Below, in pieces: positions 23,301 to 31,673 of a stretch of 50,562 nt of DNA. The stretch covers positions 1 to 50,562 of the forward strand of contig JADDQZ010000013.1 in assembly GCA_016781085.1 (NCBI GenBank). Reading direction: 5' to 3'. The first letter of the stretch is position 1; every line of letters starts with the position of its first letter. The notes below the pieces were generated by a model. The model was not told the origin of the DNA. It did not search any database and saw only the letters and a list, made by a program, of their open reading frames with translations. Source of the DNA: Actinomycetota bacterium. Its GTDB lineage: Bacteria > Actinomycetota > Thermoleophilia > Solirubrobacterales > Solirubrobacteraceae. A program made the translations under genes and the position numbers.

Positions 23301-24158
23301 GTGAAGATCGCTCTCATCGCCAACGCCGGGTCGGGCGGTAGCACCGACCCGGACGAAGTGGCGGCCGCGCTCACAGCGCAGGGAGCGCGCGTGCAGGTCT
23401 TCGCCATCGATGAGTGCGACCGGGCTAAAGTGCGCGAAAGTGGAGCGGAGCGCATTGTCGTCTGCGGCGGCGATGGCAGTATCGGTTTCGCCGCCGAGAT
23501 AGCAGCCGCCCTCGACGTTCCGCTCGCGGTCATCCCGGCGGGCACGGCGAACGATTTTGCGCGAACGCAAGACATTCCGCTCGATGACATCCCGCGGGCC
23601 TGCGTGCTCGCGGCCTGCGGCACGCAGCTCAAACGCCTTGATCTGGGGCGGCTCTCCAACGGGTCCCCGTTCGTCAACGGAGCTAACACCGGTCTTTCTT
23701 CGCATGCGGCACGCGACGCGGCGGTCCTCAAGTCGGCGCTTGGCCCCGTCGCCTACGGCGTCGGTGCGGCTCGCGCTGCAGTGAAAGCCGATCCCTTGCG
23801 CTGCAAGGTCACGATCGACGGTCGCGAAGTCTTCAGCGATCGCACGTGGCAAGTGCTCATCGCCGTGACCGGGGGGTTCGGCGGTGGCTCAGGGCTTTTT
23901 TCCGCTGATCCGCAGGACGGTTTGCTCGACGTCGCGGTGGTGCCGGCCGGATCGCGTTTTGGGCTCGCCCGGCGCGCGTGGGGAATGCGCCGCGGCAATC
24001 TCGCCGATCAGCAAGACGTCATTCATTCCCGCGGACGCGAGATCCTGTTGGAGCTCCCGCCGGGCACGGAGCTCAACGTCGACGGGGAAGTGATCGAGGC
24101 CGGCCGGCCCGAACGCGCCGTCATCGAGCCCGGAGCGTTCGCGCTGGTGGTCGGCTGA
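23301..24158 (+). CDS. diacylglycerol kinase-family lipid kinase
   Basis: 285 aa with the DAGK catalytic fold: IANAGSGG at the N-terminus, VVCGGDGSIGFAAEIA (~54) for nucleotide binding and VIPAGTANDFAR (~79). The C-terminal beta domain ends LNVDGEVIEAG. Members phosphorylate diacylglycerol, sphingoid bases or related lipids; the true substrate is not visible here. GTG 23301 is preferred over an upstream start at 23262 because GGAAG precedes it and the domain begins at once. The neighbouring PAP2 phosphatase catalyses the opposite type of reaction. Confidence 0.87.
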   Translation: MKIALIANAGSGGSTDPDEVAAALTAQGARVQVFAIDECDRAKVRESGAERIVVCGGDGSIGFAAEIAAALDVPLAVIPAGTANDFARTQDIPLDDIPRACVLAACGTQLKRLDLGRLSNGSPFVNGANTGLSSHAARDAAVLKSALGPVAYGVGAARAAVKADPLRCKVTIDGREVFSDRTWQVLIAVTGGFGGGSGLFSADPQDGLLDVAVVPAGSRFGLARRAWGMRRGNLADQQDVIHSRGREILLELPPGTELNVDGEVIEAGRPERAVIEPGAFALVVG

Positions 24159-24260
24159 AGAAGCGTGGCTCAGGCGCCGTCGCGGGGCTGGCCGAGGCCG
24201 GGCTGGGCGCCGTCGTTGGTAGTCGGCTGAAGAGGCGAGCTCAGGCGCCGTCGCTCGTGG
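24140..24260. repeat. tandem duplication spanning both stop codons of two convergent genes
   Basis: Core copies lie at 24150-24183 and 24222-24254 (34 and 33 nt, three substitutions and one gap), with weaker similarity on both sides; the period is about 72 nt. Each copy carries GTCGGCTGA (end of the lipid kinase gene) and GCTCAGGCGCCGTCGC (end of ftsH on the other strand). The used stops are in copy 1 for the plus-strand gene and copy 2 for ftsH. Confidence 0.75.
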
Positions 24261-25791
24261 CCACGACGCGGAGGTTGTGATTGCCGGCCGGCAGAGGCAT
24301 CGCCCCGACGTCGCCCATGATCTCGTCGATGGCGTCGCGGTCGAGCGTCTCGGTGTCGAGCAGGTGCCGGGCAAGTTGCTCGAGCTTGCCGCGGTACTGG
24401 ATCAGGAGCTGATGCGCCAGACGCATCGCCTGATCGGCGAGGTGCTGTTGCTCTTCGTCGCGCATCTCGCGCGTGCGGTCGGAGACTTCGCCCCCGTGAG
24501 ACGAGATGCGCAGCGACTTGATGGTGGTTCCCATGGCGAACTCATGGACCATCGAGCGCGAGATGTCCGCCACCCGCGACAAGTCGTCAGAAGCGCCGGT
24601 TGTCACCGCGCCGAAGATGATCTGCTCAGCGGCGCGGCCCGCCAGCAGGACGGCCATCTGGTTGATCAGCTCGTCGCGCGTCTTGAGGTAGCGGTCTTCT
24701 TCCGGGAGGTTGAGCGTGTAGCCCAGCGCGCGGCCGCGCGGGACGATCGAGACCTTGTGCACGCGGTTGACGCCGGGAAGGACTTCAGCGGCCAATGCGT
24801 GGCCGGCCTCGTGGTAGGCGACGACCTTGCGCTCGTGGTCGTTGAGGGCACGGCGGGACTGAACGCCGGCGACGACGCGTTCGAGCGCGTTGTCGAAGTC
24901 CGACTGGACGATCAGGTCGCGGCTGTCGCGGGCGGCGCCGATCGCGGCCTCGTTGCAGATGTTGGCGAGCTCGGCGCCGGTGAGGCCGGCGGTTTGGCGC
25001 GCAATGATCTCCAGGTCGACGAGGCCCAGCGGCTTTGATCGCGTGTGAACGGCAAGGATCGCCTTGCGGCCCGTCACGTCAGGAGCTGAAACCAGCACTT
25101 GGCGGTCGAAGCGTCCGGGGCGCAGCAGCGCCGGGTCTAGCTTCTCCAAGAGGTTCGAGGCCGCAATCACGACCACGTTTTCCGAAGTGTTCATGCCGTC
25201 GAGCTCGACCAGGAGCTGGTTGAGCGTCTGCTCGCGCTCGGAGTTGTTGTCAGAGCCACGGACACCGGCGACAGCGTCGATTTCGTCGATGAAGACGATC
25301 GCCGGGGCGTTCTTGCGTGCTTCGGCGAACAAACGGCGGATGCGGGCGGCACCGAGGCCGGCGAACATCTCGACGAACGAGGCGGCCGATTGAGAGTAGA
25401 AGCGTGCTCCGGACTCGTTGGCCACAGCCTTGGCCAGCAGCGTCTTGCCGGTGCCGGGAGGTCCGTGGAGCATGATGCCCTTCGGCACCCGCGCGCCAAG
25501 CTTCTTGAAGCGAGCCGGGTCGCGCATGAACTCGACGACTTCCTGGAGTTCCCCCTTGGCCTCGTCGGCCCCGGCGACGTCGCTCCAAGCGATCGAGGAC
25601 TTAGAAGCCGGCTCGATCTCCTGCGGCTTGGTGCGCGGCATCATGCGCATCGTCCGCCAGATGAAGAAGACCAGCAGGCCCATGAAGATGATCGGCGCCC
25701 AGGTCTGCAGCCACAGCGAGATGCGATCCCAGTCGTACCAGTGGGTCTCTGGCATGACGGCGAGCAGCGGGATCAAAACCGACGTTGGCAT
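24241..25791 (-). CDS. ftsH: FtsH-type AAA+ zinc metalloprotease, short membrane form
   Basis: 516 aa. Walker A GPPGTGKT (~112), Walker B in VFIDEIDAV, the second region of homology LDPALLRPGRFDR, the zinc site HEAGH (~326), and the third metal ligand region in TTGASDDL. Only one membrane helix is clear (residues ~34-50, APIIFMGLLVFFIW); the first helix and periplasmic domain of ordinary FtsH are missing. The pore segment is FVEMFAGLGAARIR, where most FtsH have MFVGVGASRVR. It likely degrades membrane and unfolded proteins as a hexamer and may be a paralogue beside a full-length FtsH elsewhere. ATG 25791 is preferred to upstream starts. Confidence 0.88.
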   Translation of the reverse strand: MPTSVLIPLLAVMPETHWYDWDRISLWLQTWAPIIFMGLLVFFIWRTMRMMPRTKPQEIEPASKSSIAWSDVAGADEAKGELQEVVEFMRDPARFKKLGARVPKGIMLHGPPGTGKTLLAKAVANESGARFYSQSAASFVEMFAGLGAARIRRLFAEARKNAPAIVFIDEIDAVAGVRGSDNNSEREQTLNQLLVELDGMNTSENVVVIAASNLLEKLDPALLRPGRFDRQVLVSAPDVTGRKAILAVHTRSKPLGLVDLEIIARQTAGLTGAELANICNEAAIGAARDSRDLIVQSDFDNALERVVAGVQSRRALNDHERKVVAYHEAGHALAAEVLPGVNRVHKVSIVPRGRALGYTLNLPEEDRYLKTRDELINQMAVLLAGRAAEQIIFGAVTTGASDDLSRVADISRSMVHEFAMGTTIKSLRISSHGGEVSDRTREMRDEEQQHLADQAMRLAHQLLIQYRGKLEQLARHLLDTETLDRDAIDEIMGDVGAMPLPAGNHNLRVVATSDGA

Positions 25792-25936
25792 ACGTCGATA
25801 CTTCCCGCGAATCGACCCGCGCACAAGGCATGGACGAAAGTTGGGGTCTGGACCCCAGGAGCCGTCAGCTGGCCCGCGGCCTATCGCATCCGCGGCGTCG
25901 AGCAGGTGCTGGCGCCTGCCCGTCGCCGCTCGTGTC

Positions 25937-26065
25937 TTAGCCCGCGAACAAATCGAGCACGTTGATGAACGTATTCGTGATGCCGTAGGCCAGCGCCACG
26001 AGTACCAGAACCCACAGCCCGAGGGCTATACGGGCCGAGGAGCTGTCGAGGCCTGAATCCTTCAT
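25937..26065 (-). CDS. small membrane subunit of the adjacent MFS transporter
   Basis: A 42-aa protein, start ATG 26065, stop TAA at 25937. After a polar start (MKDSGLDSSSAR) it is one membrane helix, ALGLWVLVLVALAYGITNTF, ending NVLDLFAG. Its ATG overlaps the MFS stop codon as ATGA, so it is translationally coupled. Very short one-helix proteins of this style follow oxalate/formate antiporter-family MFS genes in other bacteria, where databases call them MFS transporter small subunits. The helix probably packs against the transporter. Confidence 0.75.
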   Translation of the reverse strand: MKDSGLDSSSARIALGLWVLVLVALAYGITNTFINVLDLFAG

Positions 26066-27471
26066 GAGCTACTCCTCGTCGAAGCTGCGGTTTCCTGAGT
26101 CGATGCCGAGGCGAAGCGCCGGCGTTCGCTCGTCCCGGCGGCGGCCGTCTCGCCGACGGCGACGTAATGCTTCTCGGCCACCGGACGAATCATCAGATTC
26201 GCGACGAAGCCGATCGTGAGCACCCCCACCATGATGAACAGCGACAGGCCATAGAGCTCTGGGCCCGTCGCCCCCTGCCCGGCACGAAAATCGGCGAGGC
26301 CGTTGACGATCAGCGGTCCTGCCACTCCAGCGGCCGCCCACGCCGTCAGCAGACGTCCGTGGATCGCGCCAACTTCAAGTGTCCCGAAGAGATCCTTCAG
26401 GTATGCGGGAACGGTGGCAAAGCCGCCGCCGTAGAAGGAGAGGATCACACCCGTCAGCAGGACGAAAAGCGCGATCGAGGAGGTGCCCGCCGAGGCGACC
26501 AGGAAGTAGAGCACGGCGCCTACGCCGAGGTAACCCATGTAGATCGGCTTGCGGCCGACGACGTCGGAAGTCGATGACCAGACGAAACGCCCGATCATGT
26601 TGCACAGTGAGAGCAAGCCGACGTAGCCGGCGGCGGCCGCAGGCGAGACGTCGGCGAAGAAGTCCTGCACCATCGGCGAGGCCTGCTCGAGGATTCCGAT
26701 CCCCGCCGTGACGTTGCAGAACAACACCGTCCACAGCAGCCAGAACTGCGGCGTCTTGATCGACTCGGTGGCGGTGACGTTGCCGCTCGTGATCATCGCG
26801 TTGTGCTGCTTCTCGGGAGGCGTATAGCCCTCCGGGCGCCAGCCTTCGGGCGGAACACGCACGGTGAAGGCGCCGAGCAGGATGGTCACGAGGTAGAGCG
26901 ACCCGAGCGTCAGGAAGGTCGGCACGATTGCGTCCGCGGGGTTGTCGGCGTAGGTCTCGAGCAGCGTGCGGGAGAGCGGCGAGGCGATCAGCGCGCCGCC
27001 GCCGAAGCCCATGATCGCCAGGCCGGTAGCCAGGCCTGGCCGGTCCGGAAACCACTTGATCAGCGTGGAAACCGGCGAGATGTATCCGATGCCCAGTCCG
27101 ATGCCGCCGATGAAGCCATAACCGAGGTAGACGAGCCAGAGTTGTTCGGTTGCCACGCCCAGCGCTCCGATGAAGAAGCCGCTGGACCAGCAAACTGCCG
27201 ATAGCACCATCGCCTTGCGCGGCCCGTTGCGCTCCATCCAGCGCCCCCCGAACGCCGCTGACAAACCGAGCATGACGATCGAGATACTGAAGATGATCCC
27301 GATCGGCGTGAGACTGGTGCCAAAGTGGTCGACGAGCGGGTTCTTGAACACGCTGAAGGCGTAGACCTGTCCGATAGACAGGTGCACGGCGAGGGCGGCC
27401 GGCGGTATCAGCCAGCGGTTGTAGCCGGTAGGAGCGACAGATCGCTCACGATCGAGCATTGACAACGCCAC
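26062..27471 (-). CDS. OFA-family MFS transporter (oxalate/formate antiporter-like)
   Basis: 469 aa, twelve hydrophobic segments. Family traits are the N-terminal helix with SIGQVYAFSVFKNPL, GGRWMERNGPRKAM after helix 2, GIGYISPVSTLIKWFPDRPGL, and the second-half loop DVVGRKP. OFA proteins exchange or import small carboxylates such as oxalate, formate or lactate; the substrate is not determined by sequence. GTG 27471 follows an AAGGGGGG ribosome-binding site. It overlaps the 42-aa partner gene by 4 nt. The C-terminal tail is polar and Ser/Thr-rich. Confidence 0.88.
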   Translation of the reverse strand: MALSMLDRERSVAPTGYNRWLIPPAALAVHLSIGQVYAFSVFKNPLVDHFGTSLTPIGIIFSISIVMLGLSAAFGGRWMERNGPRKAMVLSAVCWSSGFFIGALGVATEQLWLVYLGYGFIGGIGLGIGYISPVSTLIKWFPDRPGLATGLAIMGFGGGALIASPLSRTLLETYADNPADAIVPTFLTLGSLYLVTILLGAFTVRVPPEGWRPEGYTPPEKQHNAMITSGNVTATESIKTPQFWLLWTVLFCNVTAGIGILEQASPMVQDFFADVSPAAAAGYVGLLSLCNMIGRFVWSSTSDVVGRKPIYMGYLGVGAVLYFLVASAGTSSIALFVLLTGVILSFYGGGFATVPAYLKDLFGTLEVGAIHGRLLTAWAAAGVAGPLIVNGLADFRAGQGATGPELYGLSLFIMVGVLTIGFVANLMIRPVAEKHYVAVGETAAAGTSERRRFASASTQETAASTRSSS

Positions 27472-27766
27472 AGCGCCCCCCTTAACAGTCGATAAAGAGC
27501 GGTTTACCGTCCGTTCGCAGGAAACAGTCGGAGCGAAGTAAACTGGCGCGTAGGGCCTCGTGCAAGCCGACGGCGGTGGCCATCCCTGGCGTTAGTGCGG
27601 GGCGGGCTCTGGCTGCGGTAGTCGCAGGCGGATGGCGCCGCGCGCGTCGGCAAGGTCGACCACCCTGCGGACTGAGTCGCTTCCAGCTCTCCGCGGAGAT
27701 CATGTCGGCCGCCGTGGAGGGGACCGGCTTCATCAGCGGGCGAAAGTCCTCACGGCCCGACATACG
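27472..27766. other. 295-nt gap upstream of the MFS gene
   Basis: I see no convincing gene. A 93-codon frame on the minus strand (27482-27763) has no recognisable features. The part next to the MFS start is AT-richer and contains AAACCGCTCTTTATCGACTG, likely promoter DNA, then the AAGGGGGG ribosome-binding site. The palindrome CTCCGCGGAG lies further upstream. Confidence 0.4.
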
Positions 27767-28585
27767 TCAAGCAGCGGCAGCGCTCTCGACGCGCAGGATC
27801 TCCGCTAGCGCGGCGCGGCCGACTTCGAGCTGGCGCTCGTTGGGCTCGCGGGTGCCGACCAACCGCTGGATTTCGTAGCCCGGGCGTCGCAGCGCCCCGG
27901 CGAGCGCGGTTTTCGAGTTGCGCTCACACCAGGCGAAGATCTCGACCGAAACTGCCGTAGAAGCCAGCGCGAGCCCCGTGCCCGCCAATGGCCCCGGCTT
28001 TTCGACGGCTTTGCTGAGGATCAGCGAGCCGGCGAGATTGGAGGCCAGCATCGGCGCCACGAGGTGCGAGCCACATCGGTCATGCTCCTTGGCCGCGTCC
28101 GATGCGTCAGCGGCGCCCTGCTCGTAGGCGGCGATCGCCTTGTGCTCGACGCCGTGGTAAGCCGCGACCTCGCCGCTACGCAACGAGAACAAGGCCGGAA
28201 CGAGCGAAACGACCGCCGCGGCGCTTTCCCCGACGGGGCCGATGCGCCGGCGCAGTACCCATCCGGCGACCGATGCGCTTACCGCCATCCCGGCGACAGC
28301 CGGGCTTTCGAACGCCAGTCGGGCTTGTGGCAAAGCGCGCCGGACGAGCGGGATGACCGCCATCGCTTCGGCCAGGCGCACGACGCCCCGCACGCCCGGG
28401 ACCTCGTCGAGGCGCTCGGTCAGGCGCGGCTTCACGCCGGAAGCGACCTTGATCTGCCCTTGTGGCGTCCGCACCGCGGCCGCCCAGTGCGTAGGTCCGT
28501 GCACCAGTAAGCCGTTGCGTAAAGCCATCCCGCCGAGGCGCAGCTTCTCCTCGCCGTCGGGTGAGACGGGCGTGTCGTCGCTCAT
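27767..28585 (-). CDS. DUF1385 (YqhQ-like) membrane protein
   Basis: 272 aa. Hallmarks of this uncharacterised family are the opening LRLGGMALRNGLLVHGP, YHGVEHKAIAAYE (~165) and HDRCGSHLVAP (~190). It has several hydrophobic helices. The His/Glu/Cys motifs suggest a metal-binding or enzymatic membrane protein, but no activity is established that I know of. ATG 28585 is chosen: it overlaps the stop of the M20 peptidase gene as ATGA. Confidence 0.85.
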   Translation of the reverse strand: MSDDTPVSPDGEEKLRLGGMALRNGLLVHGPTHWAAAVRTPQGQIKVASGVKPRLTERLDEVPGVRGVVRLAEAMAVIPLVRRALPQARLAFESPAVAGMAVSASVAGWVLRRRIGPVGESAAAVVSLVPALFSLRSGEVAAYHGVEHKAIAAYEQGAADASDAAKEHDRCGSHLVAPMLASNLAGSLILSKAVEKPGPLAGTGLALASTAVSVEIFAWCERNSKTALAGALRRPGYEIQRLVGTREPNERQLEVGRAALAEILRVESAAAA

Positions 28586-29886
28586 CCGAGCAGCCTCCGA
28601 GGAAGATCGAGGAAGAAAGCAGTTGCGAACTCGAGATCGCGGACGTCGATGCGCTCGTCGTCGGCGTGCATCAACGGCCATGACTCATACAGCGAGGTGT
28701 GGCGCATGGGAAAGAAGCCGTAAGCGACGCAATCCGGGAATGCGGCCCGAAACCAGCGCGAATCAGTGAAAGCGGGCAGCACCGTCGGGACGACTTCGGC
28801 GCCCGGCTCTTGTTCTCCCATCCAGTCGGCGATCGCGTCCATCAACGGTGAAGCGATCGCCGAACGATTGCCCGGGACTTCCTCGATGAACGAGACGTCG
28901 AGCGAGTCGTCGCCGAGCAGCTCGCGGATGCGCTGCATCGCTGCTTCTCCCGACATCCCCGGCGGCACCCGGCAGTCGACTTGGAGCTCCGCGTGCGCCG
29001 GAATGACGTTGATCTTCTCCGAAGCGAAGATGCGTGTGGGGACGGCGGTGACCCGCATTGTCGGCTCGACCATCTGCGCCAGGCGCGGTTCGACCTCACG
29101 GATCTTGCTGACGGCGCCGGCCGGGTCGGACGGATCTTCACCTAAGGCGGCGATGAAGGCGCGTGGCTCTTCGGTGATGTCGAATTCCGGCTGACTGGCG
29201 CCGATTCGCTCGAGCACCGGGGCTAGCTTGAGCAAGGCGTTCTCGCCCAGCCCGGGAACGGAGGCGTGGCCGGCAACGCCGCGCGTCTTGACGCGAAAGC
29301 GGTAGGTGCCCTTTTCCGCGCAGCAGACGCCGTAGAGCCGTCGCTCGCCGAATGGCATCACCGCGCCGCCGCCTTCGTTGAGAAGCCAGTCGGCGCGCAC
29401 GAGGTCCGGGTGCTGCTGCGTGAGCCACTTCGCTCCCAAAGTGCCGCCGACTTCTTCGTCGACGAGAGCCATCAGCTTCAGCTCCCCGCGCGCGGGGCGC
29501 CAGCCCGAGCGGGCCAATCGCGCGACGGCGACGACTTCGGCGGCGGTCTGACTCTTCATGTCGATTGCTCCGCGACCCCAGAGAAATCCTTCGCGGACTT
29601 CGCCGGACCACGGATCACGCTGCCAGTCAGCGGAATTCGCCAGGACCGTGTCGACGTGGGAGAGGTAGCCCAGCACAGGACCCGGTTCGTCGCCGCGCAG
29701 CCGCGCGATCAGATTGGGGCGCGCGTCTTCGGCGCCGTGCAACTCACACTCGAGCCCGGCGGCTTCGAGGTAGCCGCGCAGCCATTCCTGCAACGCCCGC
29801 TCGTTACCCGGTGGGTTCACCGTGTCGAACTGGATCAGGCGGGTGAGAACTTCTTGAACTTCCTCGGAAAGTGAGCGCGGATCCAC
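28582..29886 (-). CDS. M20-family metallopeptidase/amidohydrolase
   Basis: 434 aa. Zinc ligands are in YLSHVDTV (~76), GRGAIDMKS (~104), VDEEVGG (~142, catalytic Glu first), LLNEGGG (~168) and LMHADDERI near the C-terminus. The dimerisation domain carries GVAGHASVPGLGENA. M20 enzymes cleave dipeptides, N-acyl amino acids or similar amides; this subgroup (DapE/ArgE/carboxypeptidase G2-like) cannot be narrowed from sequence. It overlaps the DUF1385 gene by 4 nt, forming a two-gene operon. Confidence 0.88.
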   Translation of the reverse strand: MDPRSLSEEVQEVLTRLIQFDTVNPPGNERALQEWLRGYLEAAGLECELHGAEDARPNLIARLRGDEPGPVLGYLSHVDTVLANSADWQRDPWSGEVREGFLWGRGAIDMKSQTAAEVVAVARLARSGWRPARGELKLMALVDEEVGGTLGAKWLTQQHPDLVRADWLLNEGGGAVMPFGERRLYGVCCAEKGTYRFRVKTRGVAGHASVPGLGENALLKLAPVLERIGASQPEFDITEEPRAFIAALGEDPSDPAGAVSKIREVEPRLAQMVEPTMRVTAVPTRIFASEKINVIPAHAELQVDCRVPPGMSGEAAMQRIRELLGDDSLDVSFIEEVPGNRSAIASPLMDAIADWMGEQEPGAEVVPTVLPAFTDSRWFRAAFPDCVAYGFFPMRHTSLYESWPLMHADDERIDVRDLEFATAFFLDLPRRLLG

Positions 29887-29975
29887 ACCGTGAATCTACC
29901 CGCCACACCGACGCCTGAGCGGTCGGCCGCGGGGGTAGCTCGCCATGAACGCAATGGCGACACCAGGAGGCAAAC

Positions 29976-30179
29976 GTGGCTTGGCAAGTGACCGACGTGC
30001 AGAAGGCGCTCAAGGGCGCGGACTATCCGATGAATGGCGAGCAGCTGGCGGACTTGGCGCAGAAGAACGGCGCAGACGATGCACTCGTCGACGAGCTGCG
30101 CCAGATCAAGCGCGAAGTCGACGGGCCCAACGGCGTCATGAAGGAGTTCAAGGGCGAGCTCGGAGGACCTGAGGGCTGA
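29976..30179 (+). CDS. DUF2795-like small protein
   Basis: 67 aa: a small helical protein with the pattern VQKALKGADYPMNGEQLADLA followed by LVDELRQIKR, matching my memory of DUF2795 proteins of actinobacteria. The GTG start at 29976 has a perfect AGGAGG 5 nt upstream, one of the strongest ribosome-binding sites in the window, so it is probably abundant. Function unknown. It is followed by a 47-bp tandem repeat. Confidence 0.75.
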   Translation: MAWQVTDVQKALKGADYPMNGEQLADLAQKNGADDALVDELRQIKREVDGPNGVMKEFKGELGGPEG

Positions 30180-30193
30180 CTTCACGCGTACGC

Positions 30194-30304
30194 GACGGCG
30201 TCCGCCACAGGCAGTCCCCACAGCCGATCGCGCGCTGACCGACGGCGTCCGCGACAGGCAGAGCCGACAGCTGATCGCGCGCTGACCGACGGCGTCCGCC
30301 ACAG
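30194..30304 (+). repeat. 47-bp imperfect tandem repeat, 2.4 copies
   Basis: Units at 30194-30240 and 30241-30287 are both 47 nt and differ at about six positions. A third, partial unit is at 30288-30304. All begin GACGGCGTCCGC; the full units end GATCGCGCGCTGACC. No spacer separates them, so it is not a CRISPR. It fills the gap between the DUF2795 gene and rarA. Confidence 0.85.
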
Positions 30305-30326
30305 CCGGGGGCATACTGCCGTGTGA

Positions 30327-31673
30327 GTGGATTCACTGTTCGACTCCTCGCCTGTCACCGCGGACGCCGTCGGCTCGGCCTCCTCGTCAGTGCCTGCGGG
30401 CGGTCCGCTGGCCGCGCGACAGCGGCCGCGGTCGCTGGCGGAGTTCGTCGGCCAGCAGCACCTGCTCTCTGAGGGTTCGGCGCTGCGGACGGCGATCGAA
30501 TCGGGTCATCCGCATTCGATGATCTTGTACGGGCCGCCGGGCAGCGGCAAGACGACGCTGGCGCGGCTGGTGTCGGTGCATGCCCAAGCACCGTTCGAAG
30601 AGCTTTCGGCCGTCAACGCCGGCAAAGCCGAAGTGCGCGCGGTGCTCGAGCGTGCGCGGCACCGCCGCGAGAACGCGCCGACCGCCGTGCCGGCGGTCTT
30701 CTTCCTCGACGAGATCCACCGCTTCAACAAAGCCCAACAGGATCAGTTGCTGCCGGCGGTGGAGGAAGGATTGGTCGTACTGGTCGGCGCAACCACCGAG
30801 AATCCCTATTTCGAAGTCAACTCCGCCTTGCTCTCGCGCACGCAGGTGTACGAGCTCGAGCAGCTCAAGGCCGAAGACCTCAAGGGCCTCTTGCGGCGCG
30901 CAACCGGCGATGACGCGTGTGCCGGCGTCTCGATCAGCTCGGAAGTGCTCGACTTCCTGGCCACGCGCGCGGGGGGCGACGCGCGGGCGGCCCTCAACGC
31001 CCTCGAGGTCGCATGTGAGACCGCGCAACTGAGCGGCGATGGCGAGGTAACGCTGACAGACGCCGAAGACGCATTGCAGCGGCGCGCGATCCGCTACGAC
31101 AAAGCGGGAGACCAGCATTACGACTACATATCGGCGTGGATCAAGTCGACGCGCGGTTCAGATCCCGACGCCTCGCTCTACTACCTGGCGGCGATGCTCG
31201 AAGGTGGAGAAGACCCGCGCTTCATCGTCCGGCGGATGGTGATCTTCGCTTCTGAAGACGTGGGCAACGCCGATCCTGGTGCATTGTCGGTGGCCGTCGC
31301 GGCGGCGCAGGCGGTCGAGCACGTGGGGCTCCCGGAAGCTCAGTACGCGCTGGCTCAGGCCGCCATCTACCTGTCGCTGGCTCCCAAGTCCAACGCGGCG
31401 AAAGTCGCGATCGGGGCCGCCCGCGAGCACATCCGCAGCTCAGGAGCCGGGGCGCCACCCGCGTCGTTGCGCTCGGCGGCCTATCCGGGTGCCGGCGCGC
31501 TCGGTCGTGGCAGGGGCTACGACTATCCGCATGACAGCCCCGGTCACGTCAACGCGCAGGAGCATCTGCCATCGGGAGCCGAGCACCTGCGCTTCTACCG
31601 TCCCGACGACGCGGAAGCTCAGCTCGCCGATCGTCTGGAGCGGGTGCGTCGCGCGCGAGGACGCGAAGGGTGA
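30327..31673 (+). CDS. rarA: replication-associated recombination protein A (AAA+ ATPase)
   Basis: RarA/MgsA of 448 aa, a clamp-loader-like ATPase acting at stalled forks. Walker [10 protein letters not shown] (~68), Walker [16 protein letters not shown], sensor 1 [18 protein letters not shown], and a C-terminal part with [21 protein letters not shown] and [16 protein letters not shown]. All are characteristic of the family. GTG start at 30327. Its stop TGA overlaps the GTG of the next gene, so the two are coupled. Confidence 0.94.
   Translation: MDSLFDSSPVTADAVGSASSSVPAGGPLAARQRPRSLAEFVGQQHLLSEGSALRTAIESGHPHSMILYGPPGSGKTTLARLVSVHAQAPFEELSAVNAGKAEVRAVLERARHRRENAPTAVPAVFFLDEIHRFNKAQQDQLLPAVEEGLVVLVGATTENPYFEVNSALLSRTQVYELEQLKAEDLKGLLRRATGDDACAGVSISSEVLDFLATRAGGDARAALNALEVACETAQLSGDGEVTLTDAEDALQRRAIRYDKAGDQHYDYISAWIKSTRGSDPDASLYYLAAMLEGGEDPRFIVRRMVIFASEDVGNADPGALSVAVAAAQAVEHVGLPEAQYALAQAAIYLSLAPKSNAAKVAIGAAREHIRSSGAGAPPASLRSAAYPGAGALGRGRGYDYPHDSPGHVNAQEHLPSGAEHLRFYRPDDAEAQLADRLERVRRARGREG

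Noticed and set aside
27482-27763. 93-codon minus-strand open frame upstream of the MFS gene
   Set aside because: No ribosome-binding site, no motif, and it covers the likely MFS promoter; left as intergenic.
30194-30304. Possible CRISPR array
   Set aside because: Units are directly abutting and diverged with no unique spacers, and no cas genes are nearby.
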